A stretch of 38,383 nt of DNA from Leyella stercorea (GTDB lineage: Bacteria; Bacteroidota; Bacteroidia; Bacteroidales; Bacteroidaceae). Shown here in pieces: positions 7,427 to 16,440 of the stretch. The translations under genes were made by a program, and so were the position numbers. The stretch is from NCBI RefSeq assembly GCF_021531355.1, contig NZ_JADYTS010000026.1:1-38383 (forward strand), read 5' to 3'. Below the pieces are notes generated by a model, which was not told the origin of the DNA, did no database searches, and saw only the letters and a list, made by a program, of their open reading frames with translations. Position 1 is the first letter of the stretch. Each line of letters begins with the position of its first letter.

Positions 7427-10400
7427 ATGAACATCAAAAGAAAAGGCCTCACAGTGGGCGCGCTTCTGTTGTGCATGAATCTATCTACATTCGCCCAAAG
7501 CATTAAGCTTAATCTTAAGGGCGTGAGCGTAGAACGTGCTATGACAGAATTGAGAGAAAAGAGTGGATACTCTTTCGTGTTTGCCGCATCCGACGTCAAC
7601 ACCCAGAAGGTGGTAAACGTCAATGCTAAAGACCTGAAGCAGGCTATCGGTCAGATCCTTGATGGACAGAATGTCTCATATCAAATCAAGGGTAAGAACA
7701 TCGTAGTGTCTAAGGGTGTCAAGGCTCAGAACAAGAGCAACGGACAGCAGAACGGCAAGCAGAAGAAGCGTGTCAACGGAACTATCGTAGACGAGGCTGG
7801 TATGCCTGTTATTGGAGCAGCTGTGCGCCAGCGTGGCACACAGAACGCTACCGTTACAGACATTGACGGCAACTTCACTCTTGACGCCACTGAGGGTGCC
7901 GACCTTGAGGTTACTTACATCGGCTACGAGCCGAAGAGCGTACGTGTTGGCGAAAGCGACAACTATAAACTGGCTATGAAGCCTGCTTCGCGCGAGCTCA
8001 ACGAGGTGGTAGTTACCGCTCTCGGTATCAAGCGTGCAGAGAAGGCCCTGTCGTACAACGTACAGCAGGTGAAGAGCGACGAGTTGACACGTGTTAAGGA
8101 TGCCAACTTCGTAAACTCGCTTAATGGTAAGATTGCCGGTGTTACTATCAATAAGAGTGGTAGTGGCGTGGGTGGTTCTACACGCGTTGTGATGCGTGGT
8201 GCCAAGTCGCTTGAGGGCAACAACAACGCTTTGTATGTAGTAGACGGTATTCCATTGTTCAACAACAGCATGGGCTCAGACAGTGGTATCATGGGCGAGG
8301 GCAAGGCAGGTACGGAAGGTATCGCCGACTTCAACCCCGAGGATATCGAGTCAATCTCGGTGCTCAGCGGTCCGTCGGCAGCTGCATTGTATGGTAGTAG
8401 CGCTGCCAATGGTGTGATTCTTATCAACACCAAGAAGGGTAAGGAAGGCAAGCTTCAGGTTACATTCTCTTCTTCTTCAGAGTTCAGCAAGGCATACATG
8501 ACACCTGAGTTCCAGAACACATACGGCAACAAGCGTGACGTATATGAGAGCTGGGGCGACAAGCTCGACGTTCCGTCAAGCTACGACCCGAAGAAGGACT
8601 TCTTCAATACGGGTACAAACTTCATCAACTCGGTTACTCTTACTACAGGCAACAAGACCAACCAGACATTTGCTTCTATTTCATCGACAAATTCTGCCGG
8701 CATCGTTCCTAACAACGAGTACAACCGTCTGAACATAACAATCCGCAACTCTTCATCATTCCTCAACGACAAGTTGCAGCTCGACCTCGGTGCTTCGTTT
8801 GTTAAGCAGGACGACAAGAACATGGTTTCGCAGGGACAGTACTGGAACCCAGTTATGGCTGCTTACCTCTTCCCGCGTGGCGAGAACTTCAACGAGATGA
8901 AGGTGTTTGAGCGTTGGGACGAGTCACGTCGTATTCCAGTGCAGTACTGGCCGGTAAGCGAGCCTACATATGCATCGCAGAACCCGTACTGGACAGCATA
9001 CCGCAACGTTGCCACCAACGACAAGCGTCGCTATATGTTCAATTTCGGTTTGACATACAAGATTGCTCCTTGGATTAACGTTGCAGCACGTTATCGTCTC
9101 GACGACAGCTTCGTTAAGTTCCAGCGCAAGATTTACGCTACTTCTGACCAGAAGTTTGCTGAGGGCCCGAAGGGACACTATGGCTACTCTAACTACAACG
9201 ACCATCAGGACTATGCTGATGTGATGGCTAATATCAACAAGAACTTTGCTGATTTCAGCCTCTCTGCCAACATCGGTTGGAGCTACTCTAACTATTGGAA
9301 TGAGGATCGTGGATATAAGGGAACATTGCTTGGTGTGACCAACAAGTTCAGTGCATCAAATATAGACCCGTCAAACGGACGTGTTTCTGAATCGGGTGGT
9401 GACAGCCATGTACGCAACCATGCTGCTTTTGCCAACGTAGAGTTGGGATGGCGCTCAATGGTTTACCTCACAATGACCGGTCGTAACGACTGGAACTCAC
9501 GTCTTGTAAACACCGACGAGGAGTCGTTCTTCTATCCTTCAGTAGGTCTTTCGGGTATCATCTCTGAGATGGTGAAGTTGCCTGAGTTCATCTCTTATCT
9601 TAAGGTACGCGGTTCGTACACTGAGGTTGGTGCGCCTATCTCGCGTTCTGGTTTGACTCCTGGCACAGTTACTGAGCCTATCGTAGGTGGTACACTCAAT
9701 CCTCGTTCAATCTATCCGTTCACCGACTTCAAGGCAGAGCGTACACGTTCATACGAGTTTGGTTTGAGCTTCCGTCTGTGGAACAAGTTGTCAGCTGAGG
9801 TTACATACTATCACTCTAACACCAAGAACCAGACATTCCTCGGTGAGTTGCCTGAGTTTACCGGTTACAAGCAGATTTATCTGCAAGCAGGTGATGTAGA
9901 GAACCGCGGTTGGGAGGCTTCGCTCAACTATAGCGACCGTCTGAAGTGCGGATTGCAGATTTCTTCTACAGTATCATTCTCACGCAACGTCAATGAGATA
10001 AAGGAGATGGTGAACGACTATCACACTCCGCTTATGGATGAGGCAATCAATATTCCTGAAGTGCTCAAGGACAAGGGACGTACAATCCTGAAGAAGGGTG
10101 GCAGCATTCACGACATCTATGCCAACACATTCCTCAAGAAGGACCACCTTGGATTCGTTGAGGTGAAGACCGACGGCTCGTTCGGTGTAGAACGCGGCGA
10201 ACCTGTTTATCTTGGCAAGACTGCTCCTGACTTCAACCTTGGATGGAACAACTCATTCTCATACAAGGGCTTCGGACTCAGCTTCCTCATCAATGGCCGC
10301 TTCGGTGGTGTCGTAACATCATCAACAGAGGCATTGCTCGACCGCTTCGGTGTATCAAAACGCTCGGCTGAGGCTCGCGACGCTGGTGGATATATGATTC

Positions 10401-10726
10401 CTGGACAGGGTCCGGTAGATGCCAAGACTTACTTCCAGATGATTGGTACCGGCAACTATGAGACATCAGGCTACTATGTTTACAAGGCAACAAACATCCG
10501 CCTCCAGGAACTCACCTGCTCATACACTATGCCTAACCGTTGGTTTGGTGGTGTGCTGAAGGACGTAACAGTTTCGTTCATCGCCAACAATCCATGGATG
10601 ATATACTGCAAGGCTCCGTTCGACCCCGAACTCACTCCGTCGACAAGCACTTACGGACAGGGCAACGACTACTTCATGCAGCCAAGCGTTCGTAGCTTCG
10701 GCTTCGGTGTTAAATTTAAATTCTAA
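7427..10726 (+). CDS. SusC-like TonB-dependent transducer with STN domain
   Basis: Outer-membrane TonB-dependent importer of the SusC/RagA family, 1099 residues. A signal peptide (1-24, cleavage near TFAQ-S) is followed by an STN (secretin/TonB short N-terminal) domain at about 25-96 (VERAMTELREKSGYSF; LKQAIGQILDGQNVSY), the periplasmic signalling module that engages FecR proteins. Then come a carboxypeptidase-D-like domain (about 114-190, VNGTIVDEAGMPVIGAAV), the plug (about 205-340, with GVTINKSGSGVGGSTRVVMRG and ALYVVDGIPL) and a 22-strand barrel ending in FGFGVKFKF with a terminal Phe. The STN domain distinguishes a transducer, which both imports and signals, from plain SusC. Partner SusD follows after 17 bases. 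The substrate is probably a GlcNAc-containing oligosaccharide, inferred from the GH18 neighbour. Confidence 0.96.
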   Translation: MNIKRKGLTVGALLLCMNLSTFAQSIKLNLKGVSVERAMTELREKSGYSFVFAASDVNTQKVVNVNAKDLKQAIGQILDGQNVSYQIKGKNIVVSKGVKAQNKSNGQQNGKQKKRVNGTIVDEAGMPVIGAAVRQRGTQNATVTDIDGNFTLDATEGADLEVTYIGYEPKSVRVGESDNYKLAMKPASRELNEVVVTALGIKRAEKALSYNVQQVKSDELTRVKDANFVNSLNGKIAGVTINKSGSGVGGSTRVVMRGAKSLEGNNNALYVVDGIPLFNNSMGSDSGIMGEGKAGTEGIADFNPEDIESISVLSGPSAAALYGSSAANGVILINTKKGKEGKLQVTFSSSSEFSKAYMTPEFQNTYGNKRDVYESWGDKLDVPSSYDPKKDFFNTGTNFINSVTLTTGNKTNQTFASISSTNSAGIVPNNEYNRLNITIRNSSSFLNDKLQLDLGASFVKQDDKNMVSQGQYWNPVMAAYLFPRGENFNEMKVFERWDESRRIPVQYWPVSEPTYASQNPYWTAYRNVATNDKRRYMFNFGLTYKIAPWINVAARYRLDDSFVKFQRKIYATSDQKFAEGPKGHYGYSNYNDHQDYADVMANINKNFADFSLSANIGWSYSNYWNEDRGYKGTLLGVTNKFSASNIDPSNGRVSESGGDSHVRNHAAFANVELGWRSMVYLTMTGRNDWNSRLVNTDEESFFYPSVGLSGIISEMVKLPEFISYLKVRGSYTEVGAPISRSGLTPGTVTEPIVGGTLNPRSIYPFTDFKAERTRSYEFGLSFRLWNKLSAEVTYYHSNTKNQTFLGELPEFTGYKQIYLQAGDVENRGWEASLNYSDRLKCGLQISSTVSFSRNVNEIKEMVNDYHTPLMDEAINIPEVLKDKGRTILKKGGSIHDIYANTFLKKDHLGFVEVKTDGSFGVERGEPVYLGKTAPDFNLGWNNSFSYKGFGLSFLINGRFGGVVTSSTEALLDRFGVSKRSAEARDAGGYMIPGQGPVDAKTYFQMIGTGNYETSGYYVYKATNIRLQELTCSYTMPNRWFGGVLKDVTVSFIANNPWMIYCKAPFDPELTPSTSTYGQGNDYFMQPSVRSFGFGVKFKF

Positions 10727-10743
10727 TATTGAACCTCTTCTAT

Positions 10744-12378
10744 ATGAAAACAGTAAATCGATATACGCTCATGGCCATCTGCGCCATGGCACTCACGACT
10801 TCTTCATGCGACTTTGAGGAAGTCAACACCAACCAGTTCGAGATGACTGAGGAGGAAGGTACACGCGACGACTTCGCTGTGGGCGGACTCATCACAGCTC
10901 TCGAAAAGACTGTCATCCCCGTGGGTACACAGGCCGACGATACTGGCGTAATCAACCAGTATCAGATTGCCTTCAACCTTTCAGCCGACTCTTGGAGCGG
11001 CTATTTCGGACAGAACAACAGTTGGAGTGGTGGTAACAACAATACATCATACTTCCTCGTAGACGGTTGGGTTGCTGAAACATACAAGTGTACATACACC
11101 AACGCTCTCAACGCATGGAAGAAACTGAAGAAGGCGTCAGAGGACAACAATACCCCGGAGGTGTTCGCTCTGGCTCAGGTGCTGAAGATTTCGGCATGGC
11201 ACAAAGCTCTTGAGTCATTTGGTCCGATTCCTTACACACATGCAGCCGACGCTTCAATGAAGATTCCGTTCGACAGCGAGAAGGATGTATACACAGCTAT
11301 GTTCAAGGATCTTACCAAAGCTATTGAGGTATTGACCGAAAAGGCTGAGAACGGTGTAAGCATAATGAAGAATTATGATGCTGTATATGCTGGCGATGCT
11401 GCCAAGTGGGTGCGTTATGCCAACTCACTCATGCTGCGTCTTGCAATGCGTGTACGCTTTGCCGACAACGAGATGGCTCAGAAGTATGCCACTCAGGCTC
11501 TCAATCAGACCTACGGTGTGATGACCGACCAGAAGGATGAGGCTAAGATGGGTACAGGTGCAGGTCTGGTGTTCCGTAACAATATCCAGTGGCTTGCCGA
11601 TCAGTACAACGAGACTCGTATGGGTACATCAATGGTTTCTTATCTTGTAGGTTATGAAGACCCTCGTTTGAGCGCTTATTTCCTGCCGGTAGATGAGTCA
11701 TGCACTTATGGCATTGAGGCATTCGACGGTGAGAAGTATCAGGGTGTGCCTCTCGGTCATACGAAGGGACAGAACTCTACATACGAGAATTTCTCTAAAC
11801 CTAATATCACGGCTTCTACTCCTACTTATTGGTTGCGTGCGTCAGAGGTTTACTTCCTTCGTGCAGAGGCTGCCCTTGTATGGGGTGGTGAGTTTGGCGA
11901 TGCAGAGTCGCTTTATGAGCAGGGCATCCAGATGTCGTTCGACGAGAATGGTATCAAGTCGTCGGTTGACTCATACATGTACTCAGGCAAGACTCCTATA
12001 GCCGATGTTGTAAGCCATTGGAGATATGGTTTTAACAATCCCGCTCCTTGCGAAACAACTGTAGAGTTTGAAGGCTCACAGGAGGATAAGCTCGAGAAGA
12101 TTATGATTCAGAAGTGGATTGCTCTCTATCCTAACGGACAGGAGGCATGGACAGAGTGGCGCCGCACAGGCTATCCGGTACTTCATAAGGTAGCTACCAA
12201 CCGTGGTTCAAGCCAGGGAGCTACTGTAGAGGGTGGCATACGTCGTATGATTTATCCAGTCAGCTTCTATCAGACTCAGGACGGTAAGGAAATCTACGAC
12301 AACGCCCTCAAGCTGTTCAATAACGGTAATGGTGGTCAAGACAGATCAGATACCCATCTGTGGTGGGATTGCAAGTAA
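10744..12378 (+). CDS. SusD/RagB-like surface glycan-binding lipoprotein
   Basis: Outer-membrane lipoprotein that caps the SusC barrel and captures the oligosaccharide. 544 residues from the chosen start at 10744 (MKTVNRYTLMAICAMALTT); the in-frame codon at 10729 would only add five residues ahead of the signal peptide. The lipobox is TTSSC and the mature end CDFEE is acidic, as in Bacteroidota surface-export signals. Family features: a helical TPR-like core, with WLRASEVYFLRAEAALVWGG and the C-terminal YPNGQEAWTEWRRTGYPVL of the SusD-like_2 type. It begins 17 bases after susC and is surely in the same transcript. Confidence 0.94.
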   Translation: MKTVNRYTLMAICAMALTTSSCDFEEVNTNQFEMTEEEGTRDDFAVGGLITALEKTVIPVGTQADDTGVINQYQIAFNLSADSWSGYFGQNNSWSGGNNNTSYFLVDGWVAETYKCTYTNALNAWKKLKKASEDNNTPEVFALAQVLKISAWHKALESFGPIPYTHAADASMKIPFDSEKDVYTAMFKDLTKAIEVLTEKAENGVSIMKNYDAVYAGDAAKWVRYANSLMLRLAMRVRFADNEMAQKYATQALNQTYGVMTDQKDEAKMGTGAGLVFRNNIQWLADQYNETRMGTSMVSYLVGYEDPRLSAYFLPVDESCTYGIEAFDGEKYQGVPLGHTKGQNSTYENFSKPNITASTPTYWLRASEVYFLRAEAALVWGGEFGDAESLYEQGIQMSFDENGIKSSVDSYMYSGKTPIADVVSHWRYGFNNPAPCETTVEFEGSQEDKLEKIMIQKWIALYPNGQEAWTEWRRTGYPVLHKVATNRGSSQGATVEGGIRRMIYPVSFYQTQDGKEIYDNALKLFNNGNGGQDRSDTHLWWDCK

Positions 12379-12430
12379 GCCTTGCCAACCGAAACAAATA
12401 CATTATTATACTCTTTAAAGATAATATACA

Positions 12431-13552
12431 ATGAACGTTTTTAAGAAATTATTATATATCATACCGGCTGCAGCGCTTGCATTCACAATGACCGCTTGTA
12501 CCGATGTGGAAAACGTGGAGATCGACCACGTAGGAGGACACCAGACGGGTTCTGATCCGATCAACGACCCCTATTATGTCAACTTGCGCGAGTATAAGGC
12601 TCAGGCCAACAACTATGGTCGTCCGGTAGCCTTCGGCTGGTTCTCTAACTGGGCTCCTTCAGGTGTTATGCGTAAGGGCTATCTTTCGTCAGTGCCCGAC
12701 AGTATGGACATCATCTCTATGTGGAGCGGTGCTCCGGGACGCTACGAGATTACCGAGGCACAGAAGAAGGACAAGGAGTTTGCCCAGAAGGTGAAGGGCA
12801 TCAAGCTCCTTGAGGTAAGTCTTCTCTCACACCTTGGCAAGGGACGTACTCCGGCGTATATTTACGAGGAGATTGACAAGAAGGCTGCTGCCGAAGGATG
12901 GAGCCAGAACAAGATTGAGCAAGAAAAGAAGTTTGCCCGCTGGGATTTCTGGGGCTTTACATCTCACGACCTCAACAATACAGAGAACCTGAATCAGGCT
13001 TTGGCCAAATTTGCAAAGGCTTTGTGCGACTCGCTTGTTGTAAGCGAGTGGGACGGTTTCGATATCGACTGGGAGCCGGGCAGCGGATTCAACGATTCGG
13101 ACGGTACACTCAACGGCACTACTATCAAGTTCCTCGTCAAGGAGATGGGCAAGTACATTGGTCCGATGAGCGATCCTGAGGGTAAGGGTCACAAGTTGCT
13201 TGTAATTGACGGTCTGATTAATTACTTCGATCGTGAGTGTGACGATTATGTAGACTACTGGATTACTCAGTCGTATGGCAGTTCGCGTCCTCATTACTAT
13301 GGTCCTGGCGATACCAAGAAGCTCATCATCGCTGAGAACTTCGAGAGCAACTTCGCTTCAGGTGGACAGTTGCTTCGTCAGGCCAGTTGGATGCCAGAGA
13401 ATGGCTGCAAGGGTGGTGTAGGTGCTTATCGTTTCGATAACGACTACGACAACACTCCCGACTACCGTTGGATGCGTCAGGCTATACAGATCAATCAGCA
13501 GGTGTTCAACGAGTGGAAGGCGTCGCAGAACGGCTCTGCTGAGGGCAAATAA
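12431..13552 (+). CDS. GH18-family endo-beta-N-acetylglucosaminidase-like lipoprotein
   Basis: Predicted surface endoglycosidase that cleaves between the two core GlcNAc residues of N-glycans (ENGase), or a chitin-like substrate. The 373-residue protein has a lipoprotein signal (lipobox TMTAC) and one GH18 barrel. The catalytic motif DxxDxDxE is intact: D208-G-F-D211-I-D213-W-E215, with E215 the acid/base and D213 assisting the substrate acetamido group. Downstream, WITQSYG resembles the Q-x-Y motif found in ENGases, where chitinases have M-x-Y. The end, GGVGAYRFDNDYDN, is typical of Bacteroidales GH18 lipoproteins in SusCD loci. It lies 52 bases after susD. An intact active site argues for an enzyme rather than a binding-only GH18 homologue. 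Substrate is inferred. Confidence 0.9.
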   Translation: MNVFKKLLYIIPAAALAFTMTACTDVENVEIDHVGGHQTGSDPINDPYYVNLREYKAQANNYGRPVAFGWFSNWAPSGVMRKGYLSSVPDSMDIISMWSGAPGRYEITEAQKKDKEFAQKVKGIKLLEVSLLSHLGKGRTPAYIYEEIDKKAAAEGWSQNKIEQEKKFARWDFWGFTSHDLNNTENLNQALAKFAKALCDSLVVSEWDGFDIDWEPGSGFNDSDGTLNGTTIKFLVKEMGKYIGPMSDPEGKGHKLLVIDGLINYFDRECDDYVDYWITQSYGSSRPHYYGPGDTKKLIIAENFESNFASGGQLLRQASWMPENGCKGGVGAYRFDNDYDNTPDYRWMRQAIQINQQVFNEWKASQNGSAEGK

Positions 13553-13594
13553 CCTTAAAACTTCAGTTTTTCATTTAATTAATTGACAACTATT

Positions 13595-14755
13595 ATGAAC
13601 AAACATATATTGAAATATGTAGCAGTTTGTCTCGCCGCTTTGTCTTTCACTGCGTGCAACGACAGCGAGAGCGACCTGCTTGAGCCTAAGGTATATTTCG
13701 ACAGCAAGGAGAGCAAACTTGTTGTTGAAGACCAGGAGTCGATGGACTATGACCTCAGCGCACGTCTGTCAAACAGGAGCGATGCCGATGTCGATGTTTC
13801 ATACTCAATCCTTGACTCGAAATATGTAGATGAGTACAACAAGAAGAATGGTACAAACTATGAGGCTTTCGATGCTAACAATGCATCGCTTAGCACTACA
13901 AGCGCCACTATCGAAAAGGGTAAGGTATATGCAGGCAAAATCAAATTGCATCTGACCAACCTTGGTGCTATCGAGGAAGGCAAGACATTCTTGCTGCCGG
14001 TACGTGTACAGTCTTCACAGCCCGTTATCGAAGGTACAGACATTGTATATATCGTGCTGAATAAGCCGGTACGTATTTTGACTGTTGGCAAGATTTACAG
14101 TACACATATCAAGGTGCCTGTTACATCACAGCCGGTTAAGTCGCTTACATACGAGGCTCTCATCTATATCGATCAGTGGGGCTGGAATGGCAATATGACT
14201 ATTATGGGTCGTGAGGGTACCCTCATCCTGCGTATCGGTGATACCGGTGGCGGTATTGATAGAGATTTGCTCCAGATTGCAGGTTCTAAGCACTTCTATA
14301 CACAGCAGCGTCTTACTACTGGCAAGTGGTATCATGTAGCCTTTACTTACGATCAGCCAACAGGTCGCGCTGTTCTCTACATTGATGGCGAGAAGGCTGC
14401 TGAATCAGTATGGGATACTCCGCAGTTTGACTTGAGCGACTTCTTCATTGGCAAGGTTGCTGGCTTTATGTGGGGTGAGCGTCCGTTCTACGGCAAGATG
14501 AGTGAGGTACGTATGTGGACAGTAGCACGTACAGCCAATCAGATTAAGCAGAACATGCTCAATGTAGATCCTGCATCAGAGGGCTTGATGTTCTACTACA
14601 AGCTCAATGGTACCGACCAGTTCAAGGGCGAAGATGGCAAGTGGTATACTCGTGATGCATCTAATCATGGCATGAACGGTCTGTCAAATGCTTATGGTGA
14701 CAATACAAGCGAGTTGCGCTATGTGACACTTGACTCTCCTGTTGCAATCAATTAA
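13595..14755 (+). CDS. DUF1735 + LamG/concanavalin-like surface lipoprotein
   Basis: Likely surface glycan-binding protein of the locus. 386 residues from the ATG at 13595 (MNKHILKYVAVCLAALSF), lipobox SFTAC, acidic mature end CNDSES. Residues about 30-145 resemble the DUF1735 (BT_3987-like N-terminal) beta-sandwich, with the characteristic YNKKNGTNYEAF segment. Residues about 180-350 form a LamG-like jelly roll, marked by GKWYHVAFTYDQPTGRAVLY and FYGKMSEVRMW. No catalytic residues are apparent. In several Bacteroides loci DUF1735 is fused to a GH18 domain; here the two functions are on adjacent genes. Last gene of the operon, closed by the terminator at 14834-14870. Confidence 0.87.
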   Translation: MNKHILKYVAVCLAALSFTACNDSESDLLEPKVYFDSKESKLVVEDQESMDYDLSARLSNRSDADVDVSYSILDSKYVDEYNKKNGTNYEAFDANNASLSTTSATIEKGKVYAGKIKLHLTNLGAIEEGKTFLLPVRVQSSQPVIEGTDIVYIVLNKPVRILTVGKIYSTHIKVPVTSQPVKSLTYEALIYIDQWGWNGNMTIMGREGTLILRIGDTGGGIDRDLLQIAGSKHFYTQQRLTTGKWYHVAFTYDQPTGRAVLYIDGEKAAESVWDTPQFDLSDFFIGKVAGFMWGERPFYGKMSEVRMWTVARTANQIKQNMLNVDPASEGLMFYYKLNGTDQFKGEDGKWYTRDASNHGMNGLSNAYGDNTSELRYVTLDSPVAIN

Positions 14756-14833
14756 AAGGATAATAGATGGTAAATTTTGTATAAAGACTATGACACAGGT
14801 TTATAGTTAGATAAGATTGTAAATTTTTTTCGG

Positions 14834-14870
14834 GCGTATCCTGGCAGTGATTGTCGGGATACGCTTTTTT
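14834..14870 (+). terminator. Intrinsic terminator of the SusCD operon
   Basis: GCGTATCC (14834-14841) pairs with GGATACGC (14857-14864), with a 15-base loop and six T directly after. It follows the last gene of the glycan locus by 78 bases. Confidence 0.9.
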
Positions 14871-14959
14871 AATGAATGTAAAAAACTGTTGTGTTCGTAC
14901 ACAATCAGTTGCTTTAAATCAACAAAACCACTAAAAGAAGCTAAAAAAACGGCTGTTTG

Positions 14960-14991
14960 TTTGCGTGCACAAAAAAATGTTTGTACCTTTG
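14960..14991 (+). promoter_or_regulatory. Consensus promoter of an independent non-coding transcript
   Basis: TTTG at 14960-14963, exactly 20 bases, then TACCTTTG at 14984-14991. Both boxes match the Bacteroidota consensus. Nothing downstream before 15188 is an ORF. Confidence 0.82.
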
Positions 14992-14997
14992 CATCGT

Positions 14998-15188
14998 CAA
15001 AAGGTTAATAGATTGTTTAGGTTAGTAGTAATAGATTTAGGTTTTTAGTTATTAGGTTTAAGGTAAATTTTTTATCGATTGTTTAACAGGTAAAAATGAG
15101 AGTCCGTGAGGATCTTCATTAATACGAAAACATTTTAAGTTAAACATAAAGATGCGGCACTGCTCGATGAGAGTTGTGCCGCATTTTT
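14998..15188 (+). ncRNA. Candidate small RNA, about 190 nt
   Basis: A stretch bounded by a consensus promoter upstream and an intrinsic terminator downstream, with no plausible ORF inside. The 5' half is rich in T, A and G, with repeated TTAGGTT-like words and two copies of GATTGTTTA (near 15010 and 15077). A hairpin at 15098-15117 pairs GAGAGTCC with GGATCTTC (two G-U pairs, one A-C mismatch) around a GTGA loop, which is a GNRA tetraloop. The 3' end is the terminator stem. The length is close to that of 6S RNA, but I could not identify a 6S fold. It could also be a member of a Bacteroidales RNA family I do not recognise by eye. Transcript ends are estimates. Confidence 0.65.
15148..15188 (+). 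terminator. Intrinsic terminator of the candidate small RNA
   Basis: GATGCGGCAC (15151-15160) pairs with GTGCCGCAT (15176-15184) plus a G-T pair, loop of 15 bases, then a run of T. Flanking A and T residues extend the stem by about three pairs. It separates the RNA unit from the thioredoxin gene, which has its own promoter. Confidence 0.9.
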
Positions 15189-15226
15189 GTTGGTATGTTG
15201 AAAAAACATAATAAAGAAACGATATT

Positions 15227-15258
15227 TTTGGTTGTATTGATTATAATCAGTACTTTTG
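15227..15258 (+). promoter_or_regulatory. Consensus promoter of the TlpA-like gene
   Basis: TTTG at 15227-15230, exactly 20 bases, then TACTTTTG at 15251-15258: a full match to the Bacteroidota promoter consensus. Start of transcription would be near 15265, about 53 bases before the ATG. Confidence 0.85.
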
Positions 15259-15317
15259 TAGCATAAAAAAATTTAGGATTCAACATACAAGAAAATCAAA
15301 TTCAACAAATTGAAAGA

Positions 15318-16430
15318 ATGATGAAGAGTATTTTTTCAACAGTAGCTCTTGCTTTTGTAGCAATGGCTGCATTTGCCCAGCAGACAGCTGAGTACAACAT
15401 CAAGGGTACATGTGCCGCTGATGTAAAAAAGGTATATATCGTCAATCCGTTGGCGCGTGGCAATCAGGCTTTATGCGACAGCGCTGCAGTGACAGCCGGC
15501 AAGTTTGCCCTGAAGGGCACTGCACAGAAAGACGCTCTGCTGCGCATCTTTATCAAGCAGACTCCTTATGCTATGCCTTTCTTCAACGACGGCACTCCTA
15601 TTCAGGCCGACATGGTGAAGAAGACAATCAGCGCTTCTGAGCAGAACAACAAGCTCGTGGCTTACGACAATGAGCTTGACGCAATGAACGATGAGTTGAA
15701 GCCTTTCTTCGATGAGTATAACAAGGCTCGCCAGTCGGGTGCTACGCAGGAGCAGTTGCAGAAGTTGACTAAGGAGCTTGAGGCCAAGATGGCTCCAGTG
15801 CAGGAGCGCATTGCAAACCGCACATTGGAGATTGTAAAGGCCAATCAGAACAATCTGATTCCTGCCGCTTTCCTTGGCAATCTGGTTTACCAGCTGGAGT
15901 TCGAACAGATTAAGGACCTCTTCGATGCCAAGTATGCTTATGTAAATCATCCGGCATTGGCACGTGCCAACCAGACGGTGAAGATGCTGGCAAAGAAGGC
16001 AGCCTTCATCGGACAGAAGTTTACCGACCTTGAGGAGAACGACGTAAACGGCCAGCCGCATAAGCTCTCGGAATATCTTGGCAAGGGCAACTATGTGCTG
16101 CTCGACTTCTGGGCTTCATGGTGCGGACCATGTCGTGGCGAGATGCCTAACGTTAAGGCTGCTTACGAGAAGTATAAGGGCAAAGGCTTCAACATCGTGG
16201 CTCTCTCGTTCGACAACAAGCTCGACAGCTGGAAGAAGGCCATCGAAGACATGCAGATGCCATGGATTCATCTGTCTGACCTCAAGGGATGGCAGACTGT
16301 AGCCGGCCAGGTGTATGGTGTGAATTCAATTCCTGCAAGCTTCCTCGTCGACCCCAACGGCACAATCATCGCTGCCGACCTACGTGGCGATAAGCTCGGT
16401 GCCAAGCTGAAGGAAATTTACGGAGAGTAA
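15318..16430 (+). CDS. TlpA-like thioredoxin-fold disulfide reductase with DUF4369
   Basis: Periplasmic or membrane-associated thiol-disulfide oxidoreductase, 370 residues. A signal peptide (MMKSIFSTVALAFVAMAAFA, cleavage before QQ) precedes a DUF4369-like beta domain (about 25-120), a helical linker rich in Gln, Lys and Glu (about 120-190) and a C-terminal thioredoxin/AhpC-TSA domain. The redox motif is WASWCGPCRGEMP (CGPC), and the cis-proline region is SIPASFLVDPNG. Such proteins are common in Bacteroidales and keep exported cysteines reduced or take part in cytochrome maturation; the specific partner is unknown. The ATG at 15321 is an equally possible start. Single-gene unit with a consensus promoter, followed by a large repeat tract. 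Confidence 0.92.
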   Translation: MMKSIFSTVALAFVAMAAFAQQTAEYNIKGTCAADVKKVYIVNPLARGNQALCDSAAVTAGKFALKGTAQKDALLRIFIKQTPYAMPFFNDGTPIQADMVKKTISASEQNNKLVAYDNELDAMNDELKPFFDEYNKARQSGATQEQLQKLTKELEAKMAPVQERIANRTLEIVKANQNNLIPAAFLGNLVYQLEFEQIKDLFDAKYAYVNHPALARANQTVKMLAKKAAFIGQKFTDLEENDVNGQPHKLSEYLGKGNYVLLDFWASWCGPCRGEMPNVKAAYEKYKGKGFNIVALSFDNKLDSWKKAIEDMQMPWIHLSDLKGWQTVAGQVYGVNSIPASFLVDPNGTIIAADLRGDKLGAKLKEIYGE

Positions 16431-16440
16431 GGGGTAATTG

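Noticed and set aside
14992..15190. Small protein gene in the promoter-terminator unit
   Set aside because: Frames are closed by frequent stop codons and no start gives a plausible protein; a non-coding RNA fits better.
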